A stretch of DNA of 64,000 bases, taken from positions 1 to 64,000 of the forward strand of contig NZ_JASMRZ010000014.1 in NCBI RefSeq assembly GCF_030462475.1. Direction: 5' to 3'. The notes under the pieces are model-generated. The model ran no database searches. It worked only from the letters and a program-made list of their open reading frames with translations, and was not told the origin of the DNA. The translations under genes were made by a program, and so were the position numbers. The DNA comes from Variovorax sp. CAN15 (GTDB lineage: Bacteria > Pseudomonadota > Gammaproteobacteria > Burkholderiales > Burkholderiaceae_C). This document shows positions 41,184-49,633 of the stretch, piece by piece (position 1 is the stretch's first letter; each line of letters opens with the position of its first letter).

Positions 41184-42398
41184 TCAATCAGCCTGGCGAC
41201 GCAGGAACGCCGGGATCTCGAAGTCGTCCATGCCGCCCGAGGACAGCGCGTCGACCTTCGCAGCGGCCATCGTGCGGTTGGTGCGCCACACGCTGGGAAC
41301 GGCCATGCCGTCGTAGTTGGGCTGGCTGCCGCCCGCGCCGCCGGCGTGACCCACGCCACCGAGCGTCGGCACGGTGAACGGGATGTTGTCGGTGCCGGTG
41401 CGGATGACTTCCAGTGTCGGCTGCTGGCGGCGAGCGTCGGGACGCGAGAGGCCGGTGGCCACCACGGTCACGCGCATTTCGTCGCCCAGGCTGTCGTCGT
41501 AAGCGGCACCGTAGATCACATGCGCGTCCGGCGATGCATAGGCGCGGATGGTGTTCATCGCCAGCTTCGACTCGTTCAGCTTCAACGAGCCCTTCGACGC
41601 CGTCACCAGCACCAGCACGCCCTTGGCGCCGGAAAGGTCGATGCCTTCGAGCAGCGGGCAGGCCACGGCCTGTTCGGCGGCGATGCGCGCGCGGTCGGGG
41701 CCGGCGGCCGCGGCCGTGCCCATCATGGCCTTGCCGGGCTCGCCCATCACGGTGCGCACGTCTTCGAAGTCGACGTTCACGCCGCCGTACTCGTTGATGA
41801 TTTCCGAGATGCCGCCCACGGCGTTCTTCAGCACGTCGTTGGCCTGCGCGAAGGCTTCGTCCTGCGTGACGTCCTCGCCCAGCACGTCGAGCAGCTTCTC
41901 GTTGAGCACCACGATCAGCGAGTCGACGTTCGCCTCGAGCTCGGCCAGGCCGGCGTCGGCGTTGGTCATGCGACGGCCGCCCTCCCAGTCGAAGGGCTTG
42001 GTCACCACGCCCACGGTGAGGATGCCCATTTCCTTCGCCACGCGGGCGATCACGGGCGCGGCGCCGGTGCCGGTGCCGCCGCCCATGCCGGCGGTGATGA
42101 ACAGCATGTGCGCGCCGTCGATTGCGGCGCGGATGTCGTCCACCGCGAGCTCGGCCGCTTCACGGCCCTTGTCGGGCTTGCTGCCCGCACCCAGGCCGCT
42201 GGTGCCCAGCTGGATGATCTTGTGCGCGTTGCTGCGCTGCAGGGCCTGTGCGTCGGTGTTCGCGCAGACGAACTGAACGCCCTGCACGCCACGCTCCATC
42301 ATGTGGGCGACCGCATTGCCGCCGCCACCGCCGACACCGATCACCTTGATCTGCGTGCCCTGGTTGAACTCTTCGACTTCGATCATTTCGATGGTCAT
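41184..42398 (-). CDS. ftsZ: Cell division protein FtsZ
   Basis: A 404-residue tubulin-like GTPase that forms the division ring. GTP-binding motifs IKVIGVGGGGGNAVAHM and the tubulin signature FITAGMGGGTGTGAAPVIA are intact, as is the T7-loop NVDFEDVRTVM. The C-terminal conserved peptide DDFEIPAFLRRQAD, which binds FtsA and ZipA, ends the protein after a short linker. AAGGAG precedes the ATG. It is the last classical dcw gene, with a likely own promoter in the 170-bp gap after ftsA. Confidence 0.98.
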   Translation of the reverse strand: MTIEMIEVEEFNQGTQIKVIGVGGGGGNAVAHMMERGVQGVQFVCANTDAQALQRSNAHKIIQLGTSGLGAGSKPDKGREAAELAVDDIRAAIDGAHMLFITAGMGGGTGTGAAPVIARVAKEMGILTVGVVTKPFDWEGGRRMTNADAGLAELEANVDSLIVVLNEKLLDVLGEDVTQDEAFAQANDVLKNAVGGISEIINEYGGVNVDFEDVRTVMGEPGKAMMGTAAAAGPDRARIAAEQAVACPLLEGIDLSGAKGVLVLVTASKGSLKLNESKLAMNTIRAYASPDAHVIYGAAYDDSLGDEMRVTVVATGLSRPDARRQQPTLEVIRTGTDNIPFTVPTLGGVGHAGGAGGSQPNYDGMAVPSVWRTNRTMAAAKVDALSSGGMDDFEIPAFLRRQAD

Positions 42399-42438
42399 TT
42401 TTAACTCCTTGAATCTTGCAGTTGCCGTTATGTGTCTG

Positions 42439-42468
42439 TGAATATTTCTTGTACGGTGACAGGCTCAA
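42439..42468 (-). promoter_or_regulatory. Candidate ftsZ promoter
   Basis: On the minus strand TTGAGC (42468-42463) and TATTCA (42444-42439) are spaced by 18 bp, about 40 bases before the ftsZ ATG. The gap between ftsA and ftsZ is one of the few in the cluster long enough for a promoter, and its AT content rises here. Confidence 0.45.
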
Positions 42469-42568
42469 CGATGAGACCGTCGCGATGGAGGACCTGTTCG
42501 TCGCCATCGCTCGTTGAAATGCATGGGAGGGCTGCCGCGCGCGAGCCAGAGTGGAGACTTGATCATGG

Positions 42569-43798
42569 CTAGAAATTCCCCACGATGAAGTCCTTGAAAC
42601 GTCCGAATGCAGTCTTTACCGACCCATTCTTCTGCGCGACCTTGAAGCCGCGCATGCGCGCGAAGCGCGCCTCCTCGAGCAGGCCCATCACCGTCGCGGC
42701 GCGAGGCTGCGCGACCATGTCCGACAGCGCGCTCGAATACTTCGGGATGCCGCGTCGCACGGGCTTGAGGAAGATGTCCTCGCCGAGTTCGACCATGCCG
42801 GGCATCACGGCGCTGCCGCCCGTGAGCACCACGCCCGACGACAGCACTTCTTCGTAGCCCGACTCGCGCACCACCTGCTGCACCAGCGAGAAGATCTCCT
42901 CGATGCGCGGCTCGATCACGCCGGCCAGCGCCTGCTTGCTCAGCATGCGCGGGCCACGGTCGCCCAGGCCCGGCACTTCCACCTGCGTATCGGGGTCGGC
43001 CAGCAGCTGCTTGGCAAAGCCGTTCTCGACCTTGATGTCTTCCGCGTCCTTGGTCGGCGTGCGCAGCGCCATCGCGATGTCGCTGGTGATGAGGTCGCCC
43101 GCGATCGGAATCACCGCCGTATGGCGGATCGCGCCATTGGTGAAGATCGCCACGTCGGTCGTGCCCGCGCCGATGTCGACCAGCACCACGCCCAGCTCAC
43201 GCTCGTCTTCGGTCAGCACCGCCTGGCTCGAGGCCAGCGGGTTCAGCATCAGCTGGTCGACTTCCAGGCCGCAGCGGCGCACGCACTTGATGATGTTCTC
43301 GGCCGCGCTCTGTGCGCCGGTCACGATGTGCACCTTGGCTTCGAGCCGCATGCCGCTCATGCCGATCGGCTCCTTCACATCCTGGCCGTCGATCACGAAC
43401 TCCTGCGGCTCCACCAGCAGCAGGCGCTGGTCGCTGGAGATGTTGATGGCGCGCGCCGTCTCCACCACGCGGGCCACGTCGGCGGGCGTCACTTCCTTGT
43501 CCTTCACCGCCACCATGCCGCTCGAATTGATGCCGCGGATGTGGCTGCCGGTGATGCCGGTGTAGACGCGGCTGATCTTGCAGTCGGCCATCAGCTCGGC
43601 CTCTTTCAGCGCCTGCTGGATGCTCTGCACGGTGGCGTCGATGTTCACCACCACGCCGCGCTTCAGGCCGTTGCTCGGCGCGATGCCGAGGCCGGCCAGC
43701 TTCAGCTCGCCGCCGGGCAGCACCTCGGCCACGACCACCATCACCTTGGCGGTGCCGATGTCGAGTCCTACGACCAGGTCTTTGTATTCTTTGGGCAT
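42569..43798 (-). CDS. ftsA: Cell division protein FtsA
   Basis: A 409-residue actin-like ATPase that anchors FtsZ to the membrane. Phosphate-binding loops VGLDIGTAKVMVVV and VLVDIGAGTTDVAIF and the adenosine block LTGGSAVMPGM are present. The C-terminal FGRFKDFIVGNF is the amphipathic membrane-targeting helix. Length matches E. coli FtsA (420). Confidence 0.97.
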   Translation of the reverse strand: MPKEYKDLVVGLDIGTAKVMVVVAEVLPGGELKLAGLGIAPSNGLKRGVVVNIDATVQSIQQALKEAELMADCKISRVYTGITGSHIRGINSSGMVAVKDKEVTPADVARVVETARAINISSDQRLLLVEPQEFVIDGQDVKEPIGMSGMRLEAKVHIVTGAQSAAENIIKCVRRCGLEVDQLMLNPLASSQAVLTEDERELGVVLVDIGAGTTDVAIFTNGAIRHTAVIPIAGDLITSDIAMALRTPTKDAEDIKVENGFAKQLLADPDTQVEVPGLGDRGPRMLSKQALAGVIEPRIEEIFSLVQQVVRESGYEEVLSSGVVLTGGSAVMPGMVELGEDIFLKPVRRGIPKYSSALSDMVAQPRAATVMGLLEEARFARMRGFKVAQKNGSVKTAFGRFKDFIVGNF

Positions 43799-43828
43799 TG
43801 GGATATGTCCTCGATTCCTCGGTATTCG

Positions 43829-44617
43829 CTACTTGATTTTTCTTGGGGCCTCGGGCGAGACCGTGGTGACGCCGCGCAGCCGCAGGGCATACGCGTCGTT
43901 GTGGCGCAGGTCCGCGCCTTCGACGTCGGCCATGGTGCGGCGGTACTGGCCCGCGACCTGGGTCACGGTCTTCAGGAAGCGCTGCAGGCGGGCCGTCACC
44001 TCTTCGCTCTGGCCGCGGCCGAGCTCGATCTCCGCGCCGCTGTCCAGCACCACCTTCCAGCTGCCCCGGCTCGACAGTGAAAGCTCGTCGATGCTCAGGT
44101 CGTAGGGCTGGAACTGCGGCTGCAGCACGCGGTACATGCCCAGCACCTGGCCGGCCTGCTCGATCGGGCCGTCCAGGCGCGGCAGGCTGTCGTCCACCTC
44201 GGCCACGTTGGCCTCGAACACGTCGCCGAAGCCGTTGATCAGCTTCGAGCCGGCCTCGTCGCCCCAGGTGGCCACGGGCACCTGCTCGGTCAGCGTCACG
44301 CGCAGCTTGTCAGGGAACTCGCGGCGCACCACCGCGCTGCGCACCCACGGCACCGACTCGAAGGCCGCGCGCGCGCGGGCCAGGTCGATGGTGAAGAAGT
44401 TGCCCGACAGCTGCGGCGCCACGTTGGCGCGCAGCGTGACCGCGTTGTTGTGCGTGACCTCGCCGTCCACCTTGATGCCGGCGATGGGGAAGAAGGGCTG
44501 GCGCAGCACCCACCACGCGCCCGCCGCAAGCAGCATGAGCGCCACCGCCGCGAACGCAAGGTTGGCGACGATGTTCATGAGCTTGACGTCGAAGGGCGCG
44601 GGGATGCTGTCGGCCAT
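43829..44617 (-). CDS. ftsQ: Cell division protein FtsQ
   Basis: A 262-residue bitopic membrane protein linking early and late divisome components. One membrane helix (about 17-37, IVANLAFAAVALMLLAAGAWWV) is followed by a POTRA domain (FFPIAGIKVDGEVTHNNAVTLRANV) and the beta domain (VRREFPDKLRVTLTEQVPVATWG). The ATG at 44617 starts two bases after the ddlB stop; an earlier in-frame start would overlap ddlB. Confidence 0.94.
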   Translation of the reverse strand: MADSIPAPFDVKLMNIVANLAFAAVALMLLAAGAWWVLRQPFFPIAGIKVDGEVTHNNAVTLRANVAPQLSGNFFTIDLARARAAFESVPWVRSAVVRREFPDKLRVTLTEQVPVATWGDEAGSKLINGFGDVFEANVAEVDDSLPRLDGPIEQAGQVLGMYRVLQPQFQPYDLSIDELSLSSRGSWKVVLDSGAEIELGRGQSEEVTARLQRFLKTVTQVAGQYRRTMADVEGADLRHNDAYALRLRGVTTVSPEAPRKIK

Positions 44618-44619
44618 GG

Positions 44620-45591
44620 CTATAGCGAGCCTCCCGTTGCGTCCAGCGTGGCGGAAGCCAGCACCCGCAGGCACAGCTCCTCGTACGGGATGCCCGCGGC
44701 GCGCGCGGACATCGGCACCAGCGAATGACTGGTCATGCCGGGCGAGGTGTTCATCTCCAGCAGGAAGGGCTTGCGGTCGCTCGCGCGGATCATCACGTCG
44801 GCGCGGCCCCAGCCGCGGCAGCCGAGCGTGCGGTAGGCGGCCAGCGTGATGCGCTGGATCTCGCGTTCCTCGGCCTCGGGCAGGCCGCTCGGGCACTGGT
44901 ACTTCACGTCGTCGGTGAAGTACTTGTTCTGGTAGTCGTAGGCGCCCTCGGGCGCGGCGATGCGCACCACCGGCAGCGCGCGCGCGTCAAGCCCGTGGCC
45001 GAGCACGGCGCAGGTCACTTCCTCGCCTTGGATGAACTCTTCGCAGAGGACGTCGGCGTCGTACTTGGCGGAGAGCGTGACCGCGTCCTGCATCTGCGAG
45101 TAGCCCTCGACCTTCGTCACGCCGATGGACGAGCCCTCGCGCGGCGGCTTCACGATCAGCGGCAGGCCGAGCACGTCGGGCACGGCCATGACCTGCTCGC
45201 GGCTTTGCTGGTCGAAGGCCAGGCGCACGTACTTGGGCGTGGGCAGGCCGTCGGCCTGCCAGATGCGCTTGGTCATGACCTTGTCCATCGCCACGCTCGA
45301 GGCCATCACGCCCGAGCCAGTGTAGGGAATGCCGAGCAGTTCGAGCGCGCCCTGCACGGTGCCGTCCTCGCCGTGGCGGCCGTGCAGCGCGACGAAGCAG
45401 CGCGCGAAGCCTTCGCTCTTGAGTTCAGACAGGTCTCGCTGCGACGGATCGAAGGCATGCGCATCCACGCCGCGCGAGCGCAGCGCGTCGAGCACGCCGG
45501 TGCCCGACATCAGGGAGATTTCGCGTTCGGCGGAACTGCCGCCGAACAGCACGGCAACCTTGCCGAAGAGTTTGGGGTCCTGAAGGCTCAT
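44620..45591 (-). CDS. ddlB: D-alanine--D-alanine ligase
   Basis: A 323-residue ATP-grasp enzyme producing D-Ala-D-Ala for Mur[39 protein letters not shown] and [22 protein letters not shown] are the standard ligase blocks. The ATG overlaps the murC stop as ATGA, so it is translationally coupled. A longer apparent frame through murC is a shadow. Confidence 0.97.
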   Translation of the reverse strand: MSLQDPKLFGKVAVLFGGSSAEREISLMSGTGVLDALRSRGVDAHAFDPSQRDLSELKSEGFARCFVALHGRHGEDGTVQGALELLGIPYTGSGVMASSVAMDKVMTKRIWQADGLPTPKYVRLAFDQQSREQVMAVPDVLGLPLIVKPPREGSSIGVTKVEGYSQMQDAVTLSAKYDADVLCEEFIQGEEVTCAVLGHGLDARALPVVRIAAPEGAYDYQNKYFTDDVKYQCPSGLPEAEEREIQRITLAAYRTLGCRGWGRADVMIRASDRKPFLLEMNTSPGMTSHSLVPMSARAAGIPYEELCLRVLASATLDATGGSL

Positions 45592-47063
45592 GAGGCCCTC
45601 CCTTTGCGCGAGCCGCGCTCGGATGTTGAAGGGGCGGCAACGCCGGTTGCGGCACCGGCCGCGCCGAGCTCGACCACCTTGGCAGGCACCGCGCCGATGG
45701 AGCCCGCGCCCATCGAGAGCACCACGTCGCCCGCTCGGGCGTTGTCGAGAATGGCGCGCGGCATGGCGGCGATGTCGTCGACGAACACCGGCTCGACCTT
45801 GCCCGCCACGCGCAGGGCGCGCGCCAGCGTGCGGCCGTCGGCCGCCACGATGGGCGCCTCGCCGGCGGCGTAGACCTCGCCGAGCAGCACCGCGTCGGCT
45901 GTGCCGATGACCTTCACGAAGTCCTCGAAACAGTCGCGCGTGCGGGTGTAGCGGTGCGGCTGGAAGGCCAGCACCAGCCGGCGGCCGGGGAAGGCGCCGC
46001 GCGCGGCCGCGATGGTGGCGGCCATTTCCACCGGATGATGGCCGTAGTCGTCGATCACGGTGAAGGTGCCCGTGGCCCCCTCGCCCTGCACCGCCACCTC
46101 GCCATAGCTCTGGAAGCGGCGGCCAACACCCTTGAAGCCGGACAGGCCGCGCTGCACCGCCTCGTCGGAAATGCCGAGTTCCACAGCCACGGCGATCACC
46201 GACAGCGCATTGAGCACGTTGTGCTGGCCCGGCAGGTTCAGCACAACGGGCAGGTCGGGCAGCGTCACGCCGTTGCGGCGCTGCGCGGTGAAGTGCATCT
46301 GGCCGCCGACGGCGCGCACGTCGATGGCGCGCACCTGGGCGTCCTCGCCGAAACCGTAGCTGGTGACCGGACAGGTCACGTCGGCCACGATCTCGCGCAC
46401 CGCCGGATCGTCGGTGCAAAGAATGGCCACGCCATAGAACGGCATGCGGTGCAGGAAGTCGACGAAAGCCTTCTTGAGCTTCGCAAAGTCGTGCCCGTAG
46501 GTTTCCATGTGGTCGGCATCGATGTTCGTGACCACCGCCATCACCGGCAGCAGGTTCAGGAACGAGGCGTCCGACTCGTCGGCTTCCACCACGATGTAGT
46601 CGCCGCTGCCGAGCTGCGCGTTGGCGCCGGCGCTGTTGAGGCGACCGCCGATCACGAAGGTCGGGTCGAGCCCGGCGGCCGCGAGCACGCTCGCCACCAG
46701 GCTGGTGGTGGTGGTCTTGCCGTGCGTGCCGGCAATCGCGATGCCCTGCTTCAGGCGCATCAGCTCGGCCAGCATCAGTGCGCGCGGCACGACCGGAATT
46801 CGCTTCTCGCGCGCGGCCAGCACCTCGGGGTTGTCCGACTGCACCGCGGTGGAAGTGACGACCGCGTCCGCGCCGTCGATGTGCGCGGCCGCATGGCCCA
46901 CGAAGGTGCCGATGCCCAGGCCCGCGAGCCGGCGCAGCGTGGCGCTGTCGGCCAGGTCGGAGCCGGAAATCTTGTAGCCCAGGTTGAGCAGCACCTCGGC
47001 GATGCCGCTCATGCCGGAGCCGCCGATGCCCACAAAGTGGATATGACGAATAGCGTGCTTCAT
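45588..47063 (-). CDS. murC: UDP-N-acetylmuramate--L-alanine ligase
   Basis: A 491-residue Mur ligase adding L-Ala to UDP-MurNAc. [24 protein letters not shown] is the N-terminal nucleotide-binding motif, [17 protein letters not shown] the P-loop, and [20 protein letters not shown] the shared C-terminal block. A Gly/Ala-rich tail ([24 protein letters not shown]) extends beyond the family's usual end. It is separated from murG by 130 bp containing repeat copy 7, a break in an otherwise overlapping gene string. Confidence 0.97.
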   Translation of the reverse strand: MKHAIRHIHFVGIGGSGMSGIAEVLLNLGYKISGSDLADSATLRRLAGLGIGTFVGHAAAHIDGADAVVTSTAVQSDNPEVLAAREKRIPVVPRALMLAELMRLKQGIAIAGTHGKTTTTSLVASVLAAAGLDPTFVIGGRLNSAGANAQLGSGDYIVVEADESDASFLNLLPVMAVVTNIDADHMETYGHDFAKLKKAFVDFLHRMPFYGVAILCTDDPAVREIVADVTCPVTSYGFGEDAQVRAIDVRAVGGQMHFTAQRRNGVTLPDLPVVLNLPGQHNVLNALSVIAVAVELGISDEAVQRGLSGFKGVGRRFQSYGEVAVQGEGATGTFTVIDDYGHHPVEMAATIAAARGAFPGRRLVLAFQPHRYTRTRDCFEDFVKVIGTADAVLLGEVYAAGEAPIVAADGRTLARALRVAGKVEPVFVDDIAAMPRAILDNARAGDVVLSMGAGSIGAVPAKVVELGAAGAATGVAAPSTSERGSRKGRAS

Positions 47064-47070
47064 GCCGGCA

Positions 47071-47166
47071 CACCCCCAGTCTTCGCGCACTTCGTGTCGC
47101 TTCGCCAACCCCCTTGCAGGGGGCAATGCCTGCGGCCTGGCAAAGCCAGTTCCGCGGCATTCCCCG
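47071..47166 (+). repeat. Interspersed palindromic repeat, copy 7
   Basis: Plus orientation, opposite to the dcw genes, inserted between murG and murC. It contains CGCACTTCGTGTCGCTTCGCC, CCCCC-TTGCA-GGGGG, and AATGCC/GGCATT closing pairs. The inner stem CTGGC/GCCAG replaces CCGGC/GCCGG of other copies, a double compensatory change. Confidence 0.85.
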
Positions 47167-47193
47167 AAAGTCCATGGAACATCGACGGGAGCT

Positions 47194-48258
47194 TCATTTG
47201 GTTAACTCCTCGCAGGCGCGGACGACCGCCTCGACGGCTTCGGTCTTCCGCATGGTCTTGGCCTTCGCGGCCTTCTCTATCAGCGCGTCGCGCCCGGTTT
47301 TCTGTAGCAAGTCAGCCAGCAATTCAGGAGTGAGGTCGGCCTGCTGCACCAGCCATCCGCCGCCCGCGTCCACGAGGAAGCGCGCGTTGGTGGTCTGGTG
47401 GTCGTCGACCGCCGAGGGAAAAGGCACGAACAGCGCTGCTGCGCCGACGGCCGCGATTTCTGTGACGGTGCTGGCACCGGCGCGCGCGACGATCATGTCG
47501 GCGTCCGCATAGGCCTGCGCCGTGTCTTCGATGAAGGGCGTGAGCTCGCCTTCGACGCCTGCTGCCTCATAGTTGGCGCGCAGTTCGTCGATCTGCCTGG
47601 CGCCGCTCTGGTGCAGCACCTGCGGGCGCGCGGCCGGCTCGATGCGGGCCAGCGCCTGCGGCACCACGGTGTTGAGGCCGCGCGCGCCGAGGCTGCCGCC
47701 CACTACCAGGAGCTTCAGCGGCCCGGTGCGGCCCGCGAAGCGCTCTGCCGGTTCGGGCTTGGATGTGAACGCTGCGCGCAGCGGGTTGCCCACCCATTGC
47801 GCCTTCTTCAGCACATTGGGGAAGGCGGTGAACACGCGGTCGGCCACGCCCGCCAGCACCTTGTTGGCAAGGCCGGCCACCGAGTTCTGCTCGTGCAGCA
47901 CCAGCGGCTTGCCCATCAGCACGCCCATCATTCCGCCCGGGAAGGTGATGTAGCCGCCCAGGCCCACCAGCACGTCGGGCTTCACGCGGCGCACCACGCC
48001 CAGGCTCTGCCAGAAGGCGCGCAGCAGCTTCAGCGGCAGCAGGAACAGCGTCAACGGGCCCTTGCCGCGCACGCCGCCGAACTGCACCGGCTCGAAGGCG
48101 AAGCCGCGCGGCGGCACCAGCTTCTCTTCCATGCTGCCGGGGGCGCCGAGCCAGTGCACCTTCCAGCCGCGCTCGCGCAGGGCCTCGGCCACCGCGAGTC
48201 CGGGGAAGATGTGGCCGCCGGTGCCGCCGGCCATGACGAGTGCGGTGCGGCCGGTCAT
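47194..48258 (-). CDS. murG: UDP-N-acetylglucosamine--lipid I GlcNAc transferase
   Basis: A 354-residue peripheral membrane glycosyltransferase converting lipid I to lipid [29 protein letters not shown] and [20 protein letters not shown] are the two glycine-rich loops, and [16 protein letters not shown] with [16 protein letters not shown] forms the UDP-GlcNAc site. The start [12 protein letters not shown] overlaps the stop of the 27-codon micro-ORF (ATGA). Length fits the family. Confidence 0.97.
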   Translation of the reverse strand: MTGRTALVMAGGTGGHIFPGLAVAEALRERGWKVHWLGAPGSMEEKLVPPRGFAFEPVQFGGVRGKGPLTLFLLPLKLLRAFWQSLGVVRRVKPDVLVGLGGYITFPGGMMGVLMGKPLVLHEQNSVAGLANKVLAGVADRVFTAFPNVLKKAQWVGNPLRAAFTSKPEPAERFAGRTGPLKLLVVGGSLGARGLNTVVPQALARIEPAARPQVLHQSGARQIDELRANYEAAGVEGELTPFIEDTAQAYADADMIVARAGASTVTEIAAVGAAALFVPFPSAVDDHQTTNARFLVDAGGGWLVQQADLTPELLADLLQKTGRDALIEKAAKAKTMRKTEAVEAVVRACEELTK

Positions 48259-48338
48259 ACGCGGCCTCCTCTCATCAGCGGCGCATGCGCGCCGCAGCGC
48301 TTCGCGCAGACACGGTTTTGATGAAACCATGTCCTCAT
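48255..48338 (-). CDS. 27-codon bridging micro-ORF between ftsW and murG
   Basis: It starts at an ATG overlapping the ftsW stop (ATGA, 48338-48335) and ends at a TGA overlapping the murG ATG (ATGA, 48258-48255). The peptide begins [10 protein letters not shown] and ends LMRGGRV, repeating the FtsW C-terminus ([10 protein letters not shown]) with an inserted segment. The corresponding DNA shows duplicated AAAACCGTGTC and GGAGGCCGCGTATGA blocks flanking a palindromic insertion (GCGGCGC-GCAT-GCGCCGC). It looks like a frame-preserving junction duplication that keeps ftsW-murG coupling intact. The peptide itself may have no function. Confidence 0.6.
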   Translation of the reverse strand: MRTWFHQNRVCAKRCGAHAPLMRGGRV

Positions 48339-49633
48339 ACGCGGCCTCCGCGCATGAGGACACGGTTTTCATAGTCGATGCGCAGCACGATCGCCAGCGC
48401 CACCATGTTCATCAGGATGGCCGAGCCGCCGAAGCTCATCAGCGGAAGCGTCAGCCCCTTGGTCGGCAACGCGCCGAGGTTCACGCCCATGTTGATGAAG
48501 GTCTGGAAGCCCAGCCACACGCCCACGCCCTGGGCCACGAGGCCCGAGAACACGCGGTCGAGCGCGATGGCCTGGCGGCCGATGTGCATGATGCGGCGCG
48601 TGAGCCAGAGGAACAGGCCGATGATCAGCAGCACGCCGACGAGGCCGAATTCCTCGCCGATCACGGCCAGCAGGAAGTCGGTGTGCGCCTCGGGCAGCCA
48701 GTGCAGCTTCTCGACGCTGCCGCCGAGGCCCACGCCGAAGATCTCGCCGCGCCCGATGGCGATCAGCGAGTGCGACAGCTGGTAGCCCTTGCCCAGCGCG
48801 TGCTCCTCGCTCCACGGATCGAGGTACGCGAAGATGCGCTCGCGGCGCCACGGGCTGCTCGCGACGATGGTGCCGAAGGCGACCACCACCAGCGCGGCGA
48901 TCAGGAAGAACATGCGCGCATTCACGCCGCCCAGGAACAGGATGCCCATGGCGATCACGGCGATCACCATGAAGGCGCCCATGTCGGGCTCGGCCATCAC
49001 CAGCATGCCGACCACCACCACCGCCACGCCCATGGGCAGCACGGCGCGGAAGAAGCGTTCCTTGATCTCCATCTTGCGCACCATGTAGCTGGCGGCGTAG
49101 AGCACCATCGCGAGTTTGGCCAGCTCCGAGGGCTGGAAGCGCATGATGCCCATCGGCAGCCAGCGACGCGCGCCGTTCACGTTGATGCCGATGTGCGGAA
49201 TGAGCACCGCCACCAGCAGCAGCAGCGAGGCCACGAAGAGCCAGGGCGCGGCGCGCTCCCAGGTCTTCATCGGGATCTGGAAGGCCAGCAGCGCGGTGAT
49301 GAACGCGAACACCACCGAGGCCGCATGCCGCGTGAGAAAGTACGAGGCGCTGTAGCCCGCGCGCGCGAAACGCGGGTTGTCAGGCAACGCGATGGAGGCC
49401 GAATACACCATGATCAGGCCCCAGGTCAGCAGCGCAACCGTGACCCAGACCAGCGCCTGGTCGAAGCCCAGCACGCGCATCGGCGTGGCTTTCGTCTGCG
49501 CGATGCCGGCGCCGCCCAGCCGCACGGGCAGGTGCACGGGCAGCGAGTCGATCCCGCTGCGCGCGCGCCTGAACCAGCCGCCGAAACGGCTGGTGGATGG
49601 GTTGGGCGTGGCGCCTGATGCGGCAGAGTTCAA
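48335..49633 (-). CDS. ftsW: Septal peptidoglycan glycosyltransferase FtsW
   Basis: A SEDS-family polymerase of about 432 residues, ten predicted helices. SEDS landmarks are [71 protein letters not shown] and [24 protein letters not shown] at 49633 overlapping the murD stop (TTGA), with AGGAG upstream, is the preferred start because relatives carry a cytoplasmic N-terminal extension; an ATG at 49480 would remove 51 residues. It works with FtsI. Its C-terminus is partly duplicated in the micro-ORF downstream. Confidence 0.92.
   Translation of the reverse strand: MNSAASGATPNPSTSRFGGWFRRARSGIDSLPVHLPVRLGGAGIAQTKATPMRVLGFDQALVWVTVALLTWGLIMVYSASIALPDNPRFARAGYSASYFLTRHAASVVFAFITALLAFQIPMKTWERAAPWLFVASLLLLVAVLIPHIGINVNGARRWLPMGIMRFQPSELAKLAMVLYAASYMVRKMEIKERFFRAVLPMGVAVVVVGMLVMAEPDMGAFMVIAVIAMGILFLGGVNARMFFLIAALVVVAFGTIVASSPWRRERIFAYLDPWSEEHALGKGYQLSHSLIAIGRGEIFGVGLGGSVEKLHWLPEAHTDFLLAVIGEEFGLVGVLLIIGLFLWLTRRIMHIGRQAIALDRVFSGLVAQGVGVWLGFQTFINMGVNLGALPTKGLTLPLMSFGGSAILMNMVALAIVLRIDYENRVLMRGGRV

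Noticed and set aside
22275..47166. CRISPR array or IS ends as the explanation for the seven repeats
   Set aside because: Copies are dispersed kilobases apart, in both orientations, with no uniform spacers and no transposase gene in the window.
44620..47175. An 851-codon frame spanning ddlB and murC that looks like a fusion
   Set aside because: Only the ddlB part is protein-like; murC is intact in another frame and overlaps ddlB by a normal ATGA.
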